Source: CAVUMR01 sp963742715 (lineage in GTDB: Bacteria; Actinomycetota; Actinomycetes; Mycobacteriales; Micromonosporaceae). From it: 64,000 bases of DNA. Each line of letters starts with the position of its first letter. The stretch's first letter is position 1. The notes under the pieces were generated by a model. It saw only the letters and a program-made list of their open reading frames with translations. It was not told the origin of the DNA and searched no databases. The stretch covers positions 186,001-250,000 of the forward strand of contig CAVUMR010000003.1 of the NCBI GenBank assembly GCA_963742715.1, given 5' to 3'. This document shows positions 46,385-55,910 of this stretch, piece after piece. The position numbers were made by a program, and so were the translations under genes.

Positions 46385-47336
46385 ATGACCGCATTGATCG
46401 CTCTCGAAGAACACGTGCTACCCGCAGACCTCGTCGAACGGGTGTCGTCGATGTCACCAATGCCGGACGCGATAACCGCGAAACTGATCGAGGTCGGCGA
46501 CGAGCGGTTGCGGGTGATGGACGAAGCGGGCATCGGCATGCAGGTCTTGTCGGTCGTCGCGCCGGGATCCCAGCAGGTAGCCGCCGAGCACGCCGTCGAT
46601 CTCAGCAGGCAACTCAACGACCGCTGCGCCGACGCCGTTGCAGCCCATCCAGACCGTTTCAACGCGCTGGCCAGTCTGCCCACGCAGGACCCGGCACGCG
46701 GCGATCGTGGAGGCCAAGCGAGCGATCACCGAGCTGGGATTCTGCGGAGTGGTCATCAACGGGCACACCCACGGACGGTTCCTCGACGCCCCCGAGTTCG
46801 ACGAATTGCTCGCAGCCATCGCAGAACTCGACGTTCCGATCTACCTGCATCCCACGTATCCCCCGCCGGAGGTCGCCGACGTGTACTTCGGCGGACTACC
46901 CGAACAGACGGCTAGGGCGCTTGGCACGGCCGCATGGGGGTGGCACGCCGAGACCGGCCTGCACGTGCTGCGACTCGCCGCCACCGGGGTCTTCGACCGC
47001 CATCCCCAGCTGCAGGTCGTCGTTGGGCACATGGGCGAGAACCTGCCGTTCTCCCTGATGCGGGCCGACGCCGTGCTGGGCAAGGCCAACCCGGGCGCCA
47101 AGTCGGTGGCCGACGTCGTCCGTGAACACGTGCACATCACCATCTGCGGGTACATCACGACGCCACCGCTGCTGTGCGCGCTGCAGGTGTTCGGCGCCGA
47201 TCGCATCATGTTCTCCAGCGACTACCCCTTCGGCGACCCGGTGGAGCATGCGAAGTTCCTGGCGGAGGCTCCGATCAGCCCGGCAGACCGGGACAAGATC
47301 GGCCACCGCAACGCGCAGCAGCTGTTTCGGCTCTGA
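46385..47336 (+). CDS. Amidohydrolase family protein (one frameshift)
   Basis: About 316 residues, amidohydrolase-2/ACMSD-type decarboxylase or hydrolase. It starts MTALIALEEHVLPADLVERV with the metal-type Glu-His (EEH), GVVINGHTHGRFLDAPEFD near 115, YLHPTYPP near 145, VVGHMGENLPF near 210 and FSSDYPFGDPVEHAKF near 280. One extra base near 46698 shifts the frame between LPTQDP and AAIVEAKRAI. It is convergent with the TetR gene downstream, only six bases away. A decarboxylation or ring-opening hydrolysis is the usual activity; the substrate is unknown. Confidence 0.88.
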
Positions 47337-47342
47337 GAGTCG

Positions 47343-48017
47343 CTAGCGAGGCGCCTCTGTTCGTCGGCGCGAATTGCGTTGGCGCAGTAGTTCCGTCGTC
47401 TGCTCGGATACCGGAGTCGCCAGCACGGCTGCGACCAAGTCGATGAGCCTGCTGGTGAACAGCCGGTCATCGGCTCGCGGCTGCCCGGCCGCGCGGGCGG
47501 CCAGTTCGACGTGCGTGAAGCGGATCGCCGCGAAGCGGGTGTGGAAGATCTCGGTGGACTCCCTGCTGAGCAGCGGGTCGACCAGTTCGCGCCAGGTCAG
47601 GATGCCGGTACCGATGACCTCGTTCATGAGAACGTCGAACTGCGGGTCCGGACGATTGACCAGTTCGGCGTAGATCCTCAGGTACTCGCGGCCACCGTCG
47701 GGGTCCGACAGCTTCGCCGCCAGCGGCAGGACCAGCGCAGCGGCCAGTGCACGCAAGTCGGCTTGCCCGGCATCCCGGTACTGCTGAAGCAGCACGTCAC
47801 GGCGCGCGTCGACGTCGGGCCCGTGCTTGTCGAGGACGGCCTTCAGCAGGCCCGCGCGGTCCCCGAAGTGGTACTGCAGGGCGCTGGCGTTGCGTTGCCC
47901 GGCGGCGCGGTTGATCTCGTTGAGCGAGACCGCATCGACCCCACGCTCCGCGAATAGCCGTTCAGCCGCGGTGATTAGCCGGCTTCGCGTGTCCTGCCCG
48001 GCCACCGACGTGTTCAC
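47343..48017 (-). CDS. TetR-family transcriptional regulator
   Basis: 224 residues. The helix-turn-helix region contains LFAERGVDAVSLNEINRAAGQ and then NASALQYHFGDRAGLLKAV, a TetR signature variant similar to the TetR at 2631. It is divergent from the acyl-CoA dehydrogenase gene, 82 bases apart, and probably controls it. The intergenic part is AT-rich (ATTAAATCACAAGTTGAT) and carries a spaced ATGCG...CGCAT inverted pair. Ligand unknown, perhaps an acyl-CoA. Confidence 0.9.
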   Translation of the reverse strand: MNTSVAGQDTRSRLITAAERLFAERGVDAVSLNEINRAAGQRNASALQYHFGDRAGLLKAVLDKHGPDVDARRDVLLQQYRDAGQADLRALAAALVLPLAAKLSDPDGGREYLRIYAELVNRPDPQFDVLMNEVIGTGILTWRELVDPLLSRESTEIFHTRFAAIRFTHVELAARAAGQPRADDRLFTSRLIDLVAAVLATPVSEQTTELLRQRNSRRRTEAPR

Positions 48018-48099
48018 GACCCACCGTTCGTGCTAGCTTGATTGATGCGACCACATTAAATCACAAGTTGATCCGCATTACACGTGACGGGAGCGCACA

Positions 48100-49412
48100 G
48101 TGGCATGGGACTTTGAGACCGACCCGGACTTTCAACGCGAACTGGACTGGATCGACGCGTTCGTCCGAGACGAAGTCGAACCGTTGGACCACGTGCTCGG
48201 CGATACCGCGGACAAGACCGATCAGGTCGCCGCGTCGCTGGTGCGACCGCTGCAGCAGCAGGTCAAGGACCGCGGACTGTGGGCCTGTCATCTCGGTCCC
48301 GAACTCGGCGGACCGGGCTACGGTCAGTTGAAGCTGGCCCTGATGAACGAGATCCTCGGCCGTTCCCGATGGGCGCCAACGATCTTCGGCTGCCAGGCTC
48401 CGGACTCGGGCAATGCCGAGATCCTCGCGCACTTCGGCAGCCCCGCCCAGAAGGAGCGGTTCCTGCGCCCGCTGCTGGCAGGCGAGATCTCCTCCTGCTA
48501 CGCGATGACCGAACCGCATGCCGGTGCCGACCCGACGCTCTTTCGGACCCGCGCCACCCGCGACGGCGACGAGTGGGTGATCAATGGCGAGAAGTGGTTC
48601 GCCTCCAATGCCTCGTCAGCGGCGTTCTTCATCGTCATGGTCGTGAGCAACACCGAAGTGGCTGCGCATCAAGGAATGTCGATGTTCCTGGTGCCCGCCG
48701 GAACACCGGGACTGGAGATCGTGCGCGACCTGCACGCCCCTGGCGAAGAACACAGCTCGCACTCGTATCTGCGGTTCGAGAACATGCGGGTGCCTGCGGA
48801 GAACCTGCTCGGCGACGAGGGCGCGGCCTTCGCCATCGCGCAGACGCGGCTGGGCGGCGGCCGGATCCATCACGCGATGCGCACGATCGCACTGGTTCGG
48901 CAGGCGTTCGACATGATGTGTGAGCGCGCGGTCTCCCGCCAGACCAGGGCCGGCACCTTGGCCACCTTCCAGATGACCCAGGAGAAGATCGCCGACAGCT
49001 GGATCGAGATGGAGCAGTTCCGCCTTCTGGTGCTGCGCACCGCATGGCTGATCGACAAGCATCAGGACTACCGCGCCGTGCGCAAGGACATCGCCGCCGT
49101 CAAGATCGCCATGCCGAAGGTGCTGCACGACGTGGCGCAGCGCGCACTGCACCTGCACGGCGCGCTCGGTGTGTCCACGAAATGCCGCTCGCGGCAATGC
49201 TGCTCGGCTCCGAGGTGATGGGGTTGGCGGACGGTCCGACCGAGGTGCACAAGATCACCCTCGCCCGCGAACTCCTCCGTGATCGCGTTGCCGCGCCGGG
49301 CCTGTTCCCCACTGCACATCTACCCACCCGCCGCGCCGACGCCCGTGCGCGTTACGCCGAAGTGCTCGAGCATGCCGTCGGCAACGACGATCCCGCGCTG
49401 CTCACCCGATGA
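48100..49412 (+). CDS. Acyl-CoA dehydrogenase (one frameshift)
   Basis: About 437 residues. FAD-dependent alpha-beta desaturation of an acyl-CoA. CYAMTEPHAGADPTLF near residue 135, WVINGEKWFASNAS near 160 and the C-terminal LHLHGALGVST-EMPLAAML are conserved blocks. A base appears to be missing near 49185 (STEMPL expected, STKCRS read); beyond it the protein continues LADGPTEVHKITLARELL. The length is that of the longer mycobacterial FadE type. The GTG start follows GGGAG. It is divergent from TetR, and a tiny gene overlaps its stop (ATGA). Confidence 0.9.
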
Positions 49413-49527
49413 CGGCTGCACCCGCAGAGACGGGAGTCGATCTCGAACGGCTCGCCTCGACGAGGAAGAGGTCTCGATGCTGCAAGACGTCGTCACCGCC
49501 GCCGAACTGGTCAACGACAGCATCTGA
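49409..49527 (+). CDS. Tiny open frame after the acyl-CoA dehydrogenase (possible gene remnant)
   Basis: It begins MTAAPAETGVDLERLA in the ATGA overlap with the dehydrogenase stop and, after one apparent frameshift near 49460, ends EEVSMLQDVVTAAELVNDSI, about 39 residues. The opening resembles the start of aminoglycoside-phosphotransferase-like genes that follow acyl-CoA dehydrogenases in actinobacteria, so it may be a truncated relic. A strong terminator follows at once. Confidence 0.4.
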
Positions 49528-49534
49528 CGAGAAG

Positions 49535-49585
49535 CGGGGGCCGGCCCGGCCGATGGCCAGGCCGGGCCCCGCCCTCATTTTTGTC
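49535..49585 (+). terminator. Strong intrinsic terminator
   Basis: A GC-only hairpin pairs GGGG(CCGG)CCCGGCC with GGCCGGGCCCC around an 8-base loop, followed by CATTTTTGTC. It ends the rightward acyl-CoA dehydrogenase transcript and separates it from the decayed leftward genes. Confidence 0.85.
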
Positions 49586-49609
49586 TTTGGCCTCGGACAG
49601 CCACGCACA

Positions 49610-50165
49610 CTACTGTCCAATCAGCTCCTTGGCTCGATCAAAGAATCGACGAAAGTGCTGTGCCGGCGTTGGATTCAGGGAGTTTCGCAGGTCGGCTAGT
49701 GCGATGAAGGCGTGGCCCGTCGTGACCAACGGCTTGGCAACGGAATTGACGAACACGGGGATGACGGGCACAGCGGCGGGGTTCGCGTCGAACAGGATCT
49801 CCAAGGGCTGAACGGCTCCGTGATCGATTCTCATGTCGCGCGAGACGGCCAGATCGATCCCGCGGCCGATGACGAAGTGAGCCAGGGTCTTCGACCAGAT
49901 CGGGCACGTCGAGCGCGCCGGCGTAGGAGCCGAAGTCGCCGACCCCGTGGGCGTGGTACCCCACGCAGTACGGCGGCATCAGATCGTAGAAGAACCCGTT
50001 GTAGTGGTCGGGTCCGATGTTGACGATCAGGTCGGGTGCGAACGAATGAACGAAGTGGCGGGTTTGATCGAACGCCGCGGTGACCGCCGCGATGACGTGG
50101 GCTGGCGGTTCGGCGTGCTGCAGCAGCGGAGTATGCGACATGCAGACCAACCCCTGGGCGGGAGC
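49610..50165 (-). pseudogene. Truncated MhpB-like extradiol dioxygenase
   Basis: Only the N-terminal 180 or so residues of a LigB-type dioxygenase remain: LVCMSHTPLLQ, IGPDHYNGFFYDLMPPYCVG and, after an extra base near 49890, MRIDHGAVQPLEILFDANP and VPVIPVFVNSVAKPL. The usual C-terminal half, with its GSGGLSH motif, is missing and is replaced by about 30 unrelated residues ending in a stop. No start codon separates it from the hydrolase fragment upstream; they share one open frame. It is a relic of a second mhp-type locus, paralogous to 10680-11623. Confidence 0.8.
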
Positions 50166-50177
50166 ACGCGTCACGGT

Positions 50178-50639
50178 CGGGCGGGCCAGACCGTGCCGGG
50201 CCAGGTAGCCGCCGATCACCTCGTTGAACTCCTCGGCGCGCTCGACCTGGGACCAGTGCCCACAACGACTGAAGGTGTGTGCGTCGGCGTGGGGGATGAC
50301 GTTGAGCAGTTCCCACGTGCGCGAGACGGGAATCACGACGTCCTGCACTCCGTGCACGAGCAGGACGGGAATCTCGAGTCGGGCCAATCGCTTCTTGTCC
50401 TAAGGAAGTTCGGTGCGGTCACGATCGCGCGCCGCGACGACCTGAGCCAGCCTGTCCGATGCCGTGTCGTGGCGGTAGCTCCGCCCCGTGCCCAGACGGA
50501 CGGCTGCATGGCCTCCCAGATTGGCCTGGATGGCCAAACGAATACTGCGCGTTTCGAATATTGCCCCTCCGCCAGTCGAGCGGAATTGCATCTGGTGCAA
50601 CATTATTGCGTGTTTCAGGCCAAGGATAGTACCCGGCAA
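50178..50639 (-). pseudogene. Truncated MhpC-like hydrolase with an in-frame stop
   Basis: The C-terminal third of an alpha/beta hydrolase: RLEIPVLLVHGVQDVVIPVS (acid strand) and FSRCGHWSQVERAEEFNEVI (catalytic His). The nucleophile half is absent. The same frame continues upstream through a TAG at 50402-50400 (DRTELP-stop-DKKRLARL), so that stop is probably a nonsense mutation. Downstream it runs in frame into the dioxygenase fragment. Confidence 0.75.
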
Positions 50640-50826
50640 AGGGATTCACTACTGCATCGGCGCCTCACTCGCACGGCTCTAGACACGCGTCGCCGTCGAC
50701 CGCCTTTTAGCGCGCGTCCCTAACTTGCGGCTCCGCAATGCCGCTCCGCCCATTTGGATTCCGTCAATGCTGATCTACGGTCTGTACTCGCTTGAGATTG
50801 CCTGGGACGTACCCGGCCCCCAGTGA
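50629..50826 (+). pseudogene. Cytochrome P450 3' remnant with a nonsense codon
   Basis: The heme-binding loop GKGIHYCIGASLARL is followed by a TAG at 50680-50682 where Glu is normal, and the same frame continues TRVAVDRLLARVPNLRLRN to a TGA at 50824-50826. Only the last 65 residues of a P450 remain, on the opposite strand to the surrounding genes. Confidence 0.8.
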
Positions 50827-50833
50827 TGTGACG

Positions 50834-51022
50834 TCACGTCAGCTTCAACGCGGCGACGGGACAGCTGAGCACTGCGGCGTGCACATCGTTCTCATCTCCT
50901 GCTGAGACCTCCTCTTTGAGGACGGTCAAGTTCCCGTCATCGTCGACGGAGAATGACGCTGGCGCGGCGGCCTCGCATAAGGCGTGGCCTTCACAGCGTG
51001 TGCGGTCGAGTTCGATCCTCAA
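50834..51022 (-). CDS. Small ferredoxin (P450 partner)
   Basis: 62-residue single-cluster ferredoxin: cysteines in TRCEGHALC and a final Cys-Pro (LSCPVAAL). The TTG start at 51022 overlaps the P450 stop by four bases (TTGA) and follows GGAAGGGAAG, so it is translated with the P450. It belongs to the same class as the ferredoxin at 2440 but is a different protein. It lies in a decayed region yet is itself intact. Confidence 0.88.
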   Translation of the reverse strand: MRIELDRTRCEGHALCEAAAPASFSVDDDGNLTVLKEEVSAGDENDVHAAVLSCPVAALKLT

Positions 51023-52224
51023 GGCTTCCCTTCCCTCGGCGGGCCATCCAGCGATACAGGTACCGATCCGACGCTTCTGATGAGCGCCGTCGGTTGTTTC
51101 ATCCATGTGGCGCCGTTGACCAACGTCAGATCGGGATATCGATCGAGCAGCGCCCCAACGGCAGTTTGGGCCTCGATCCTGGCCAGCGGAGCGCCGATGC
51201 AAGCGTGTATTCCACGCCCGAACGCCAAGTGCCCTACAGCATTAGGTCGATCGACACGATAGTCTCGGGAGTCCTCGCCCCAACGTTGTTCGTCCTGGTT
51301 GGCCGACGCGATGTTCAAATACAGCTTCTTCCCGCGTTCGACCGGGCACGTGCCGACGACGACGTCCTCGAGTACCGAACGGACCATGAACTGAGCCGGC
51401 GCGTCGAGGCGTAGCGACTCTTCTATGGCGTTCGGCAACAGCGAACGGTCCGCCTTCAGTGCCTCCCACTGCGAGCGCTTCTCCAGTAGCCGGTAGAGGC
51501 AGTTGGCGATGAGTGCACGCGTTGTATCCGTCGCGGCGACTACGAGTTGGAAGATGTGCATCGTGATCTCGAGCACGGACATCTCCCTCTCCGAGACATC
51601 CGCGAAGCACAGGTTGTCCAACACGTCTTCGTGGCGTTCATCTGAACGGGCCCGCCGCTCGTTGGCGAGCTGAGTCAAATAGCCAATCAGAGAGCCGAAT
51701 TCGGGCAGCTCGTGTGCCGGTCCTGGCAGGGCGCCGACGACGACATCCGACCACGTCTGAACCTCTTTCCAGGCCGACCGGGGAATTCCGATCAGCGCGT
51801 ACAGGACGGCCGCGGGTATCACATGCGCGTACCTCTCGTACAAGTCCACCTCACCGGAGGTCGGAAGCGCGTCGACGGCTTCCCTGACGATGTCATCGAC
51901 CTTCGGCCTCAGCTTCCGCAGCCGCGCCGGGCCGAGGTCCTTCAGCAATCGCGCACGAAGTTCTGTATGCACGGGCGGATCCGCGGTGGTGATCACAGCG
52001 ATCGGAAGTTGAAGGTCGTCGGGACCCAACGTGAAGTTCCCGCGGTTGGAGAATCTTTCCGTATCCGCGAACACCTCACGAACCTCAGTGTCCGTGTTCG
52101 CGGTGTACAGATAGTCGCTGACCTGGGCGACGGGGGCCTTCCTTCGCGACGCCCGCATGGCCTCATGCGGATCGGCGGTGGAGGTCTGGTTCAACGGGTT
52201 GAAGCATTCGATTGAGTCCGTCAT
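51019..52224 (-). CDS. Cytochrome P450
   Basis: 401 residues, complete. The I-helix has VVAATDTTRAL near residue 235, ExxR is EESLR near 272 and the heme loop is LAFGRGIHACIGAPLAR near 335-350. The ATG at 52224 lies 51 bases downstream of a degraded hydroxylase fragment. With its ferredoxin it may still be a working monooxygenase in a region where the mhp-type neighbours have decayed. It is clearly distinct from the P450 at 1179. Confidence 0.94.
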   Translation of the reverse strand: MTDSIECFNPLNQTSTADPHEAMRASRRKAPVAQVSDYLYTANTDTEVREVFADTERFSNRGNFTLGPDDLQLPIAVITTADPPVHTELRARLLKDLGPARLRKLRPKVDDIVREAVDALPTSGEVDLYERYAHVIPAAVLYALIGIPRSAWKEVQTWSDVVVGALPGPAHELPEFGSLIGYLTQLANERRARSDERHEDVLDNLCFADVSEREMSVLEITMHIFQLVVAATDTTRALIANCLYRLLEKRSQWEALKADRSLLPNAIEESLRLDAPAQFMVRSVLEDVVVGTCPVERGKKLYLNIASANQDEQRWGEDSRDYRVDRPNAVGHLAFGRGIHACIGAPLARIEAQTAVGALLDRYPDLTLVNGATWMKQPTALIRSVGSVPVSLDGPPREGKP

Positions 52225-52275
52225 GACGAAATCCCTTCTTTAGACCTAGTTCTCATTGGCCGCCGGTCGGCGGAA

Positions 52276-52812
52276 TCAGCATCGATTGCCACGTTTGGTC
52301 TGCGCGTTGCGCAGACCTCGCCAAGTCGAACTCGCGCACCGCGAAGGGTCGACGACCAGCCATCGTGTCGATGGCGAATGCCCGTCGCATCCGATGCCCA
52401 ATCGCTTGCGAGTAGGGGACTTGCCCCCGTCGCAACCGACGAGATAACGGGCCCGCCCGCATCGCTCCGCGGTCGATCCGTCTGCGCTCTTCACCCGTGC
52501 CCTGACGGTCACCGACTCCTCGTCCTCGGCCACCTCGAAGACGCTGTGACCGTACAAAACCACCACCTCGTCGAATCGCCTCAGACCGTTGAGCAGCGCG
52601 CGGTCCACCTCCGGCTGGATGAATCCGTGTTTGCGTCCCCAGCCGGATTCGGTCGTGGCGGGATCGTTGACCAGCAGCACGTTGCCGGCGCTGTTGACCA
52701 ACCGCATAATGTGGTGCAGAGTCGGTTGGGGCAGAACGGTTTCCACCAGGCCGACTGTCTGAATCGCGCGAAGCGACTCGTCGTCATCGCCGGTCATGCG
52801 GTCCTCCATCAT
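52276..52812 (-). pseudogene. Internal fragment of an MhpA-like FAD hydroxylase
   Basis: About 150 residues matching the middle of the hydroxylase at 11645-13231: DDDESLRAIQTVGLVETVLP, HGFIQPEVDRALLNGLRRF and RARYLVGCDGGKSPTRKRLG (the DG motif). The N-terminal FAD-binding strand and the whole region after STRWLVVD are missing, and the tail is unrelated. A relic of a second ring-hydroxylation locus. Confidence 0.82.
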
Positions 52813-52972
52813 TCACCTAGGGCGACCTTTGGCCTTGCGTCAACATCAGGCTAGGACGACCTGCGATTCGCGAGAAACAGTCACCGTGAATGCTCGACCA
52901 TCGACGAAATCGATACCTGGACGCGGACCGTCGTCAAGAGCGGACACGCGCCGCGTCACACTGCTAGACGAC

Positions 52973-53490
52973 TCACCGAAGGAGCGCATTCACGTCGGCC
53001 GCCGCGGCACGCATCGCGTCGACCGAGGAGTCGATGACGTCCTTCGGCGCACTGATCGCCACACAAACCGCAACCGCATCTCGCCCCTCCTCGACGAAGA
53101 GGGCGATGCTTGATCCCACCCGATCGGCGAGGCCGTGCATCACGGGAATCGCGACGTCGCGCATCCCGGCATACACGTTGCGAGCCAACGCGGTGAGCCC
53201 ACCCGCGGCTCGGTACCTGTTGTCGGGATCACGGCTGACAAAATGGAAGTCACCGAGCGTCGAAACCAGTCGGGCCGCGATGCTGCGATGCACGTTGATC
53301 GCCTCGGCGAGCTCCTGCACCGTCAACCCCGCCGGGGAACTCGCGACAACTGCGGGGCGCGCAAGCCGCCGGCCAACGTCTGCGAACCCGTTGCATGCGC
53401 CGGAGCGTCGGAATTGGCCACTCCAGCCGAAGCCGCGACGGCCGTGGGGCTGAACGTGCCTTCGTCGACGGGGACGTTGTTGACGAGCAA
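52973..53490 (-). pseudogene. IclR-type regulator remnant (internal deletion, frameshift)
   Basis: It retains GSQTLAGGLR and the helix-turn-helix LTVQELAEAINVHRSIAARL, then part of the effector domain (GSSIALFVEEGRDAVAVCVA). This joins directly to a C-terminal tail like that of the IclR at 14292 (ISAPKDV against ISHRKDV). About 80 residues of the effector domain seem to be missing. A frameshift near 53358 separates the two N-terminal parts, and no clear start codon is seen. It lies upstream of the decayed hydroxylase fragment, as the intact IclR lies beside the intact mhp-type unit. Confidence 0.7.
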
Positions 53491-53568
53491 ATCGGCGCAG
53501 GCAGCGGCGCCACCGTGAACACCTGTGTAACGATTGGACGGGTCCTGAAATGGCGGCGCGCCCAACCC

Positions 53569-54093
53569 TCAATCCGGAAGTGCGCGCGGGAGTTCCGCAG
53601 TGGGGCATTCTTGCGAGAGTTCTCTCGCGGCCGTACTTATGTCGTTCGATGCCTGAGTGAACGCGGGCCCGTAGTCCGGCGTGGCGAGAGTGGGAGTCAG
53701 CCGTATGGCGTCGCGTCGAGTTTGGGCCCTCTGAGCAAGGCCGTCAGCCCATGTGTTGAGAGCACTTTGGATCGACCGGGACGACAGGTCTCGGGTCGAC
53801 GCTCGCAGCACGTAACTGAATGATTCTTCGGGTTCGGCGCCGACCAGCACGGCTTCGCGCTGGGACGGGTTAATCGATAGCGCCGTCCTTGACGGAGCCA
53901 CATCTGAGTTCCACTGACGTGTCATGTCGCCGACCACATCGCAGTCACTGCGTGGCCCCCGATGTCCCCAATGCAGGATGAGCGCACCCGATACGATCGC
54001 GCAGATCGCGATCAACGCCGCCACGCCTAACCATATTCGCTGTTCCCTGTCAGAGGCGTTCACCATTGCCCATGCCCTTCGAAAGTTGCCCAT
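53569..54093 (-). CDS. Single-pass membrane protein of unknown function
   Basis: 174 residues from the ATG at 54093. One membrane segment, IWLGVAALIAICAIVSGALIL, near residues 20-40 leaves an extracytoplasmic domain with two cysteines (SDCDV near 50 and QECPT near 165) and conserved-looking features such as REAVLVGAEPEESFSYVLR. The overall look is that of mycobacterial conserved membrane proteins of the Mce-associated type, but I cannot name the family. The 174 bases between it and the lipase-like gene carry no other clear feature. Confidence 0.65.
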   Translation of the reverse strand: MGNFRRAWAMVNASDREQRIWLGVAALIAICAIVSGALILHWGHRGPRSDCDVVGDMTRQWNSDVAPSRTALSINPSQREAVLVGAEPEESFSYVLRASTRDLSSRSIQSALNTWADGLAQRAQTRRDAIRLTPTLATPDYGPAFTQASNDISTAARELSQECPTAELPRALPD

Positions 54094-54267
54094 GGCCTCC
54101 GTGGACACGTTCAGTCGAAATGAACCATCCGCGGAGTCTCGGTTTTCAATAGACCTATTGCGCAACCGAGTTCGACTACGGAAGCTCCAAGATGGCGATG
54201 GCCGGGCCCGTCTCGTTCCCACGGAGGTGCCTGCGAATGCAAGGCCAACGCCGCCTTGCCCGCCCCG

Positions 54268-55710
54268 TCATCCAGCATCGACAGGCGGCAGTGCCTGGCA
54301 GTTCGGCGTGGTCGGCAGTCCGTTGAACCGATCGGTGACCCACTGAATACCACGCTCACCTTCGACGAAGTACGTCAGCATGGTGTTGGTTGCCGTCTTG
54401 TTGAGAAACGGCGGTTGCTCATTGGTCCAGAACTCGACATCGGCGCCCTGGGCACACCAGTCCGCGGCCAGTTGCCTTGCGCCAACCCAGGGGAAGAGCG
54501 GGTCCCATCGATTGATGTCGATCTGCACCGGAGCTTGCGGCTTCAGAGATCCCAGTCGTTGAGCGGCCAATGCGGACTTGATCGGCTCCGAAGCGAGGAT
54601 CTGGTGGTAGTCCTGGTTGAAGTACGGCTGTAGGTGCCGGAACATGAACTTCATGATGCTTTCGTCGGTGCAGCTATAACGGGTCTTCTGGATGAAGTCG
54701 ACGCCTCGCGGGGTCAGGGTAGACATCAGGCCCGGCTCGGCTTCGGGGAACGCCGCCATGAAGGCGTTGAGTGCAAAGCCCATGGTGCCAGCCAGCATCG
54801 AGCCATCGGCGTAGTCCGCGTACAGCGCGTAATCGGCGATCGGTGCGCCGAGCCAGGCTCCGACGATGTTGATTTCGGGCGCGTAACTGGGTGCCATTTC
54901 GACAGCTGCTCCTGCCGCTTGCCCACCCGGACCGTATCCCCAGAATGCCACGGGCCCATGAGGATCGAGCGACGTGCCGGGCAGCCGCTTGGCCGCTCGC
55001 GCGGAGTCGATCACCGCGTGCGCGGTGGGGATTCGGATTCCTGCGGTAGGCGGGCCGTAGGTGCCGACGCCTTGGTAGTCCGTGACGACGAGAGCGAATC
55101 CGCGGTCCAGCAGCGTCGCCGGGAATCCCTCTTCGAAGTAGAAGTTGAAATCGAGGTAACCGCCGTAATGCATGCCGCCTTCGCTGATCATGCGGGAGAT
55201 GGCGCACTGATCGCCGAGGCCTTGCGTCCAGGGCGCCAATGCGATGAGTGGGCGTGGACCGCTGCCCGGCCACGGCCGGTCAGGCTCGAAGTAGGTGCCC
55301 GTGACGGCGACCGGTTGGCCGCGGCCGTCGATGCTTTGGTACATGATGCGCGTTCCCGTGCCCGAATACTTGCCGTGGCCGGCGGGATCCAACGCGATGC
55401 GCGAGGGTTCGGTGCGGATGAGGTCACCGGGCGCCCCGGCGGGGAGTGGGTTCGGGGGGGTGTAGAACGGCCGATACTGACATTCCGGTTGGTAACCGGT
55501 GTTCGGTGGGCAATCCTCATCCGCGGTCGCGACAGGATGGTGCCCGATCACCAGGCATGTCATGACCGTCACGGCGACGGTCATGGCGCTCACCAGCGCG
55601 CCTCGCAAGCCGAATCGCCAGCGCGACACGTTGGCGCGTAGCGGACGCTGTGCGCACCCGCCGGCATCTTGTATGATTTGGTTGACCGCGGAGATCAAAA
55701 CTCGCTTCAT
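54268..55710 (-). CDS. Secreted LIP-family lipase-like protein lacking the usual Ser nucleophile
   Basis: 480 residues. A long basic N terminus and a membrane segment (ALVSAMTVAVTVMTCLVIG), then Ala-rich processing region, give a secreted protein. The alpha/beta-hydrolase domain shows ALAPWTQGLGDQC near 150 and VVTDYQGVGTYGPPTAG near 205. The nucleophile elbow reads WGYGPGGQA: the family normally has Ser (GYSxGG), and here that codon is GGT at 54931-54933. An Asp and a His remain plausible in the C-terminal part. It is therefore either inactive or uses another residue. Stand-alone gene, 200 bases from the Rieske operon. Confidence 0.82.
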   Translation of the reverse strand: MKRVLISAVNQIIQDAGGCAQRPLRANVSRWRFGLRGALVSAMTVAVTVMTCLVIGHHPVATADEDCPPNTGYQPECQYRPFYTPPNPLPAGAPGDLIRTEPSRIALDPAGHGKYSGTGTRIMYQSIDGRGQPVAVTGTYFEPDRPWPGSGPRPLIALAPWTQGLGDQCAISRMISEGGMHYGGYLDFNFYFEEGFPATLLDRGFALVVTDYQGVGTYGPPTAGIRIPTAHAVIDSARAAKRLPGTSLDPHGPVAFWGYGPGGQAAGAAVEMAPSYAPEINIVGAWLGAPIADYALYADYADGSMLAGTMGFALNAFMAAFPEAEPGLMSTLTPRGVDFIQKTRYSCTDESIMKFMFRHLQPYFNQDYHQILASEPIKSALAAQRLGSLKPQAPVQIDINRWDPLFPWVGARQLAADWCAQGADVEFWTNEQPPFLNKTATNTMLTYFVEGERGIQWVTDRFNGLPTTPNCQALPPVDAG

Positions 55711-55910
55711 GTCGTTCCTCTGGTCTTGTTCTGATTTTCATGGGTAGCAAGCGGTTTCCTGCGTCACGGCACAGAGGAACCGGCCGATGGCGGACAGCCC
55801 AAGGGAGCCGCCGTCGGCGATGGTGTGGTTATTTTGTTGTGTGACAGGCGGATTCGAATGTCTGGGATCGCTACCGCTGCTCTCGATCCCGAATTGGCTG
55901 CGCTGTACCG

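Noticed and set aside
55711..55910. A short plus-strand frame beginning MSGIATAALDPELAALYR
   Set aside because: Only 18 codons before a stop, no support beyond a vague likeness to an alpha/beta-hydrolase N terminus; the gap otherwise shows nothing clear.
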